This document shows positions 59,643 to 64,000 of a stretch of 64,000 bases of DNA, piece after piece. Below the pieces are notes generated by a model. The model was not told the origin of the DNA. It did not search any database and was given only the letters and a program-made list of their open reading frames with translations. The translations under genes were made by a program, and so were the position numbers. This DNA is from Anaerolineaceae bacterium (GTDB lineage: Bacteria > Chloroflexota > Anaerolineae > Anaerolineales > Anaerolineaceae): positions 62,001 through 126,000 of the forward strand of contig JAFPZX010000174.1 of assembly GCA_017417055.1 (NCBI GenBank), read 5' to 3'. Within the stretch, counting starts at the first letter, position 1. Every line of letters starts with the position of its first letter.

Positions 59643-59713
59643 TTGTCAAATAAAGGTACTCAAATTTTTAATAAATTTGTAACTTTGACAAATAAAACTA
59701 TGCGCTTTATAAT
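59643..59713 (+). promoter_or_regulatory. Promoter of the ABC importer operon with repeated operator-like word
   Basis: TTGACA (59685-59690), 17 nt, TATAAT (59708-59713). CTTTGTCAAATAAAG (about 59641-59655) and CTTTGACAAATAAAA (about 59683-59697) are near-identical 15-bp words about 42 bp apart, one across the -35, so a repressor site is plausible. The leader has an inverted repeat CAGATAAA/TTTATCTG (59753-59777). This describes the 303-bp gap. Confidence 0.65.
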
Positions 59714-59822
59714 GTTTTATCATTTGATATTTTTTACATTTTCAGGAGCAGACAGATAAATTTGTGTGTTTTATCTGCGTGTATTCATTGCGCAGATTTA
59801 ATTTAGAAAGGAGTTATATTCA

Positions 59823-61610
59823 ATGAAAAAATACTTATCACTGTTTTTGGCCCTGGTGCTGGCGCTGAGCTTTGCAGCTGCGGTCTGTGCGGAAGAAGTA
59901 CATGACCTTCCCCGTGAAGAGACACTGTACTTCGGCGGTCAGCAGTGGGGACCCATCAATGGCTGGAACCCGCTGAGCTCAAACATGAACAACGGTATGG
60001 CCAATGCTGCGGCTCCCCGCGGTTCCCGCACTGTCATGTTCGAAACCTTGTATATGTTCAACATCCTCGACGGTGAGCTCTATCCTCTGCTCGCGGATGG
60101 CGACTATGAATGGAATGACGACCTCACCGAAATGACCGTGCAGATCAATGAAGCAGCCAAATGGAGTGACGGCACCCCTGTCACCGCTGACGACGTTGCT
60201 GCTACCTGGGAAGCCGGCATTGCGACCAAGAACGGTACCTACAACGGTTACAGCACCTATATTGAAACCGTAGAAGCTGTTGACGGCGCTGTTGTGATCA
60301 AAGCGAAGCTCACTGAAAATGGTGAACCTGTCAACCCGCTTCAGGTCCTCAACTTCCTGAGCGGCACCTATATTTGCCAGAAGGCCTGGATCGACAAGAT
60401 CACCGCTGAACACAACGGCGACGCTGATGCGATCCTGAACGACCCTGCGGAAGATGTTCCGTTCTCCGGTCCGTATGGCCCGTATTTCGCCAACAACCAG
60501 ATCGTTGCCTTCATTCGCAATGACAATTATTGGGGACAGGATGATTCCATGTGGGGTTCACTGCCGGCACCGAAATACATCGCTCACAGCATTTATCAGG
60601 ACAACGACGCGACCCTGATTGCCTTCAAGGCCGGCCAGATCGATGTAAACCAGCAGTTCATCGCCAACGTCCAGAACCTGTGGGAACAGGACGGACTGCC
60701 GATCGCCACATTCATGGATGAACCGCCGTATGGCATCTGCGCCACCATGCCTACCGCCTGGTACAACATGGAAATCCCTGTGCTGCAGGTACCTGAAGTC
60801 CGCAAGGCCATTGCCATTGCAGTTGACTATGATCAGATCATTGAAAATGCCATGACCAATCAGAGTCCTTCCTTCTCCGACGTTCCGCGTTCCGTGATGA
60901 ACCCGACCGATGGCGAACAGGATCTCTATGATCAGGAAGCTGTTGCTGATCTCCAGTGGGCCGGCAAGGATATCGAAGGCGCGAAAGCTCTGCTGGACGC
61001 TGCCGGTATCGTTGACAGTGACGGAGACGGCTGGCGCGAATATAACGGCGAAAAGATCACCCTGAACGCCGTATGCCCGGACGGCTGGACTGACTGGCAG
61101 GCTTCCATGCAGATCGTTGCTGCTGCCGGTAAGGAAATCGGCATCGACATCAACCCTGAATATCCTACCTACGATATTTATCAGACCATCTTCACCAAAG
61201 CTTCCCAGACAGATTACGCCATCTTCATGTGGAGCCCTGCCGGTGCTGAACCTGCTTCTCCGTGGGGCCGTGTCCGCGCTCTGATGAGCTCCGACTTCCT
61301 CGGCAAAGACAACAACTGGAGCGGCAACTTCGGTCACTACAGCAATCCCCGCATTGATGAAATCATCGCAAAGATTCCGCTGACCACTGACGAAGATGAA
61401 CTGGTTGAACTGTATACAGAAGCTACCAAGATTTATCTGACTGATGTCCCGAACTTCAGCCTGATGTATCGTCCTGAAACCTTCCATGCTGTGAATGAAA
61501 GTGTTTGGACCGGTTATCCGGAATACGACGATGGCGACAACATTCCGCCGGCTGACTGCACAGACGGCTATGGCATCGCCTGCCTGTATAACCTGGAACT
61601 CGCTAACTAA
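59823..61610 (+). CDS. ABC transporter substrate-binding protein, SBP family 5
   Basis: 595 aa. The signal peptide [20 protein letters not shown] ends near VCA (a possible Ala-X-Ala site or lipobox-free cleavage). [49 protein letters not shown] (about 100-133) and [19 protein letters not shown] (about 325-343) are the Bac_SBP_5 landmarks. AGAWSDG-type loops are conserved. It binds peptides or oligosaccharides outside. The divergent mannosidase hints at manno-oligosaccharides, as seen for family 5 proteins in Thermotoga. GAAAGGAG precedes the ATG, and a hairpin follows before the first permease. Confidence 0.9.
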   Translation: MKKYLSLFLALVLALSFAAAVCAEEVHDLPREETLYFGGQQWGPINGWNPLSSNMNNGMANAAAPRGSRTVMFETLYMFNILDGELYPLLADGDYEWNDDLTEMTVQINEAAKWSDGTPVTADDVAATWEAGIATKNGTYNGYSTYIETVEAVDGAVVIKAKLTENGEPVNPLQVLNFLSGTYICQKAWIDKITAEHNGDADAILNDPAEDVPFSGPYGPYFANNQIVAFIRNDNYWGQDDSMWGSLPAPKYIAHSIYQDNDATLIAFKAGQIDVNQQFIANVQNLWEQDGLPIATFMDEPPYGICATMPTAWYNMEIPVLQVPEVRKAIAIAVDYDQIIENAMTNQSPSFSDVPRSVMNPTDGEQDLYDQEAVADLQWAGKDIEGAKALLDAAGIVDSDGDGWREYNGEKITLNAVCPDGWTDWQASMQIVAAAGKEIGIDINPEYPTYDIYQTIFTKASQTDYAIFMWSPAGAEPASPWGRVRALMSSDFLGKDNNWSGNFGHYSNPRIDEIIAKIPLTTDEDELVELYTEATKIYLTDVPNFSLMYRPETFHAVNESVWTGYPEYDDGDNIPPADCTDGYGIACLYNLELAN

Positions 61611-61625
61611 TAATTCAACTTTCTG

Positions 61626-61660
61626 CCATGACCCGCGTTGCGGGTCATGGTCTTTTTTTT
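61626..61660 (+). terminator. Partial terminator between the binding protein and permease genes
   Basis: CCATGACCCG / GCGGGTCATGG stem, loop CGTT, then TTTTTTTT. In ABC operons such hairpins let the binding protein be made in excess. Confidence 0.85.
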
Positions 61661-61677
61661 ACACAGGGAGGGGCAAA

Positions 61678-62685
61678 GTGACGAAAGGAACCTGGAAATA
61701 CCTCCGAAAAAAGACTATCTGGTTTATTATCACGTTCATTGCCGCAATCATATTGAACTTCATCCTGCCGCGGATGATGCCAGGCGACCCGGTCAATGCG
61801 ATCGTGGGTAAAAACATCAGTCCGGGTGCTTCACCGGAACAGGTACAGGAGCAAATCGCTTTCTACAAACACCAGTTTGGACTTGATAAAAACCTTTTCG
61901 GACAATTCATAGATTTTGTAAAAAATGCCTTCAACGGCACATTTGGCGTAAGCTACAATCAATATCCCAAAACCGTTTCTGAAATAATCGGAGCAAGCAT
62001 CTGGTGGACGATAGCCCTGCAGCTGCCATCCATTCTTGTCGGCTGGATCCTGGGCAACGTGCTGGGTGCGCTTGCCGCCTACAAGCGCGGCATCTGGGAC
62101 AAGCTTCTCATGCCGGTCAGTCTGTTTTTCAGTGCGATTCCCGCTTTTGGCGCCGCAGTCATCCTTTTGGTTATTTTTGGGGTGAAACTGGGCTGGGCGC
62201 CGCTGAACGGAGCTTATGACCCGGGTATGGTGATGTCCTTCAACTGGAAGTTCATCTCCTCCGTGATCTCGCACTATCAGCTGCCGTTCTGGTCGGTAGT
62301 ATTGATTTCCATCGGCGGTCAGGCAGTTGGCATGCGCTCTATGTCCATTTATGAGCTGAATGCCGACTACGTGAAATACAGCCGCTTTATGGGCATCAAA
62401 GACAGCCGCATCGTGCAGTATGTTTTCCGCAATGCCATGCTGCCGCAGGTCACCGGTCTTGCCATGAGCATCGGTACTATGGTGGGCGGTGCACTGGTGG
62501 CGGAAACGATCTTCAGCTATCCCGGACTCGGTACCACCATGTACCAGGCAATCAACTCATCGGACTATCCCGTGATATCGGCTTGTACGCTGATCATCAC
62601 GATCATGGTGCTGCTGGCCTCATTCTTTCTTGATATTATCTATGCTTTTATTGATCCCCGGGTCAAAGCAGCGCAGTTTGATTAG
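61678..62685 (+). CDS. ABC transporter permease, DppB/OppB type
   Basis: 335 aa, six helices. A short cytoplasmic N terminus ([19 protein letters not shown]) precedes [14 protein letters not shown], the OppB signature. The EAA loop is [55 protein letters not shown]. It starts with GTG at 61678 after GGGAGGGG; a longer frame upstream overlaps the binding-protein gene in another frame. It is 14 bp upstream of the second permease. Confidence 0.9.
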   Translation: MTKGTWKYLRKKTIWFIITFIAAIILNFILPRMMPGDPVNAIVGKNISPGASPEQVQEQIAFYKHQFGLDKNLFGQFIDFVKNAFNGTFGVSYNQYPKTVSEIIGASIWWTIALQLPSILVGWILGNVLGALAAYKRGIWDKLLMPVSLFFSAIPAFGAAVILLVIFGVKLGWAPLNGAYDPGMVMSFNWKFISSVISHYQLPFWSVVLISIGGQAVGMRSMSIYELNADYVKYSRFMGIKDSRIVQYVFRNAMLPQVTGLAMSIGTMVGGALVAETIFSYPGLGTTMYQAINSSDYPVISACTLIITIMVLLASFFLDIIYAFIDPRVKAAQFD

Positions 62686-62699
62686 GGAGGAGGAAAGTC

Positions 62700-63962
62700 A
62701 TGAAAAATACATTACGGAACGTTTTCCACTCTCCCCGTTTTTTGGTGGGTTTCATCATTTTTATGCTGATGCTCATCATTGTGCTCGTATATCCTTATAT
62801 TGTGGTCCGGGACCCGCTGCTTTCTCTGGGGAAGGGGTTCCTTGCTCCGGGAACCTACGTTTCCGTGTATGATACCAACAACACAGGAACGTACAAGCTG
62901 GACCTGCCCGAAGCAGCAGAAAACAGACTGGCGACTTCGTTCCCTGTCTCGGACCGTGAAACCATGGTGGCCTATCTGACCGCAATGGGACTGGATACAA
63001 GTGATCTGGACTCTTCAAACGAAAAACTGAACGATCTCATCGAAGCCTGGAAAACAAATTACGACGAAAAAGACGCCCGCAAAAACAAGTATACGGGTTT
63101 CAGCACCCAGGCAAAACGCAACGAACTGAAGCGTATTGACCGGTCGATTTCAGGCGCGGCAAACAACGCGAAGATGAGCGTAACAGTCGGTGAAGGCGAT
63201 GCAGCTGTTACTACAGACGTAGCTGATACCGCCTATGTAAAGGTCAACGAGGTTGCCAACGCGATCACACTGCCGTTGGGAACCGACAACTTTGGCCGCG
63301 ATACCATGTCCGAACTGGTCAAAGCCACGGGGATCAGTCTCATCATCGGGCTGATCGCGGGGACGATCGCTACGCTGATAGGGCTGCTGGTAGGACTGCT
63401 TTCCGGATATGTGGGCGGCATTGTGGATGACATTCTCATGTTCATTGCCAACATCTTTACGGTCATCCCCGGCTTTGTTCTGCTGATTTTGATCTATTAT
63501 TCACTTGGACCCGAAGCCCGAGGTACCTTGACCTGCGCCATCGTGATCGGAGTGACCAGCTGGGTCTGGACAGCCCGTTCCGTGCGTTCCCAGGTGATTT
63601 CCCTGCGTAACCGCGACCATGTGAACCTTTCCAAGCTGAGCGGACACAGCCTTTTCCGAATCATCACAACCGATATTCTGCCTTATATTCTTTCCTATGT
63701 CGTGATGGCCTTCATTTTGCAGGTATCCTCCGGCATTTTGGCCGAGGCTCAGCTGAGCCTGCTGGGGCTTGGACCCAAAACGACTGAGGTCCCTACGCTG
63801 GGTCTTATGATGAACTGGGCGAAACTCTTCGGAGCTTATACATCCTCCAATGCCTGGTGGGCATATTTCCCGGTGGTGCTGGTGATCACGCTCATTTCCT
63901 TCAGCCTGAACCTCATGAACACAGGATTGGATCAGGTATTCAACCCCACACTGCGCGATTAA
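62700..63962 (+). CDS. ABC transporter permease, DppC/OppC type, with large periplasmic insert
   Basis: 420 aa, longer than the usual 290-300. An N-terminal helix (FLVGFIIFMLMLIIVLVYPYIV) is followed by an unusual ~130-residue outside segment (about 40-185), rich in charged residues. Then come LPLGTDNFGRDTMSELVKATGISL, a normal OppC start, and helices with the EAA-like RDHVNLSKLSGHSLFRIITTDILPYILSYVVMA loop and GLGPKTTEVPTLGLMMNW. Insert proteins may help bind or gate the ligand. GGAGGAGG precedes the ATG. Confidence 0.88.
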   Translation: MKNTLRNVFHSPRFLVGFIIFMLMLIIVLVYPYIVVRDPLLSLGKGFLAPGTYVSVYDTNNTGTYKLDLPEAAENRLATSFPVSDRETMVAYLTAMGLDTSDLDSSNEKLNDLIEAWKTNYDEKDARKNKYTGFSTQAKRNELKRIDRSISGAANNAKMSVTVGEGDAAVTTDVADTAYVKVNEVANAITLPLGTDNFGRDTMSELVKATGISLIIGLIAGTIATLIGLLVGLLSGYVGGIVDDILMFIANIFTVIPGFVLLILIYYSLGPEARGTLTCAIVIGVTSWVWTARSVRSQVISLRNRDHVNLSKLSGHSLFRIITTDILPYILSYVVMAFILQVSSGILAEAQLSLLGLGPKTTEVPTLGLMMNWAKLFGAYTSSNAWWAYFPVVLVITLISFSLNLMNTGLDQVFNPTLRD

Positions 63963-63975
63963 GGAGGAAAGCAAA

Positions 63976-64000
63976 ATGGCAAAAAAAATACTTGAGGTCC
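63976..64000 (+). CDS. Start of an ABC transporter ATP-binding protein (cut by the window edge)
   Basis: Only MAKKILEV is in the window. GGAGG lies 8 nt before the ATG and the gene follows the OppC-type permease by 13 bp, where an OppD-type ATPase is expected. The product is inferred from context. Confidence 0.6.

Noticed and set aside
61495-61677. Extended N terminus of the OppB-type permease
   Set aside because: It overlaps the binding-protein gene and a terminator hairpin; a GTG with GGGAGGGG fits the family start.

Overview
The window looks like part of the chromosome of an anaerobic, free-living bacterium, most likely a member of Anaerolineae (Chloroflexota). The hints are a kinase-like protein fused to a formylglycine-enzyme-type domain and an NBR1-type Ig-like domain, an adenosylcobalamin-dependent ribonucleotide reductase, a CpXC protein, several lipoprotein or secreted proteins with TP-rich linkers, and tRNA genes that lack an encoded 3' CCA. 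This placement is inference; no rRNA is present to test it. Most genes are ordinary housekeeping or envelope genes, and no intact phage, insertion sequence or CRISPR array is visible.

Layout. 1-4.6 kb: start of priA (minus), a glycerophosphodiesterase, a DeoR regulator, a type I phosphodiesterase and an EamA transporter. 4.9-10.1 kb: a minus-strand operon coding for an amino-acid-permease/GGDEF fusion, a VTC-domain protein, a DUF4956 membrane protein and a CotH-family protein. 10.3-13.3 kb: FmdB zinc ribbon, a 55-aa membrane peptide, an rRNA-methyltransferase-like protein and a beta-propeller lipoprotein. 13.4-17 kb (minus): GT39-like membrane glycosyltransferase, LCP ligase, Trm112-like protein. 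17.2-23.3 kb: M28 peptidase, YfhO, NhaC, TauE/SafE, then a tiny secreted peptide. 23.6-26.8 kb: nrdJ and nrdR. 27.3-31.7 kb: two unknown proteins, a highly structured gene-free block, tRNA-Arg, a broken phage-type metallopeptidase remnant, endonuclease III and a GH25 lysozyme. 32-39 kb: DUF47/PiT phosphate pair, a secreted protein, a LiaF-like membrane protein, the frr-uppS-cdsA run and two small paralogous membrane proteins. 39.3-48.3 kb: kinase-like/FGE/NBR1 protein, tRNA-Lys, greA, a large secreted protease-like protein, an unidentified small RNA gene, then radA, a DUF6391-like gene and holA. 48.4-57 kb: Rpn-type nuclease, duplicated secreted protein, two-component system, tyrosine phosphatase, aldo/keto reductase with altered active site, GT2, CpXC protein. 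57-64 kb: a GH2 beta-mannosidase divergent from an Opp-type ABC importer that runs off the right edge.

The most unusual content is not in the genes. Three exact sigma-54-type -24/-12 elements (TGGCA-N6-TTGCA) sit upstream of a tiny secreted peptide, a lysozyme and a LiaF-like protein, and two have inverted repeats at enhancer-like distances. Four genes (priA, fmdB-like, M28 peptidase, radA) have TATAAT 6-8 nt before the ATG and look leaderless. Several families of palindromic repeats sit at gene 3' ends and supply the stop codon of five genes. There is a promoter-to-terminator small RNA gene near 45.0 kb and a hairpin-rich non-coding block near 28.9 kb.
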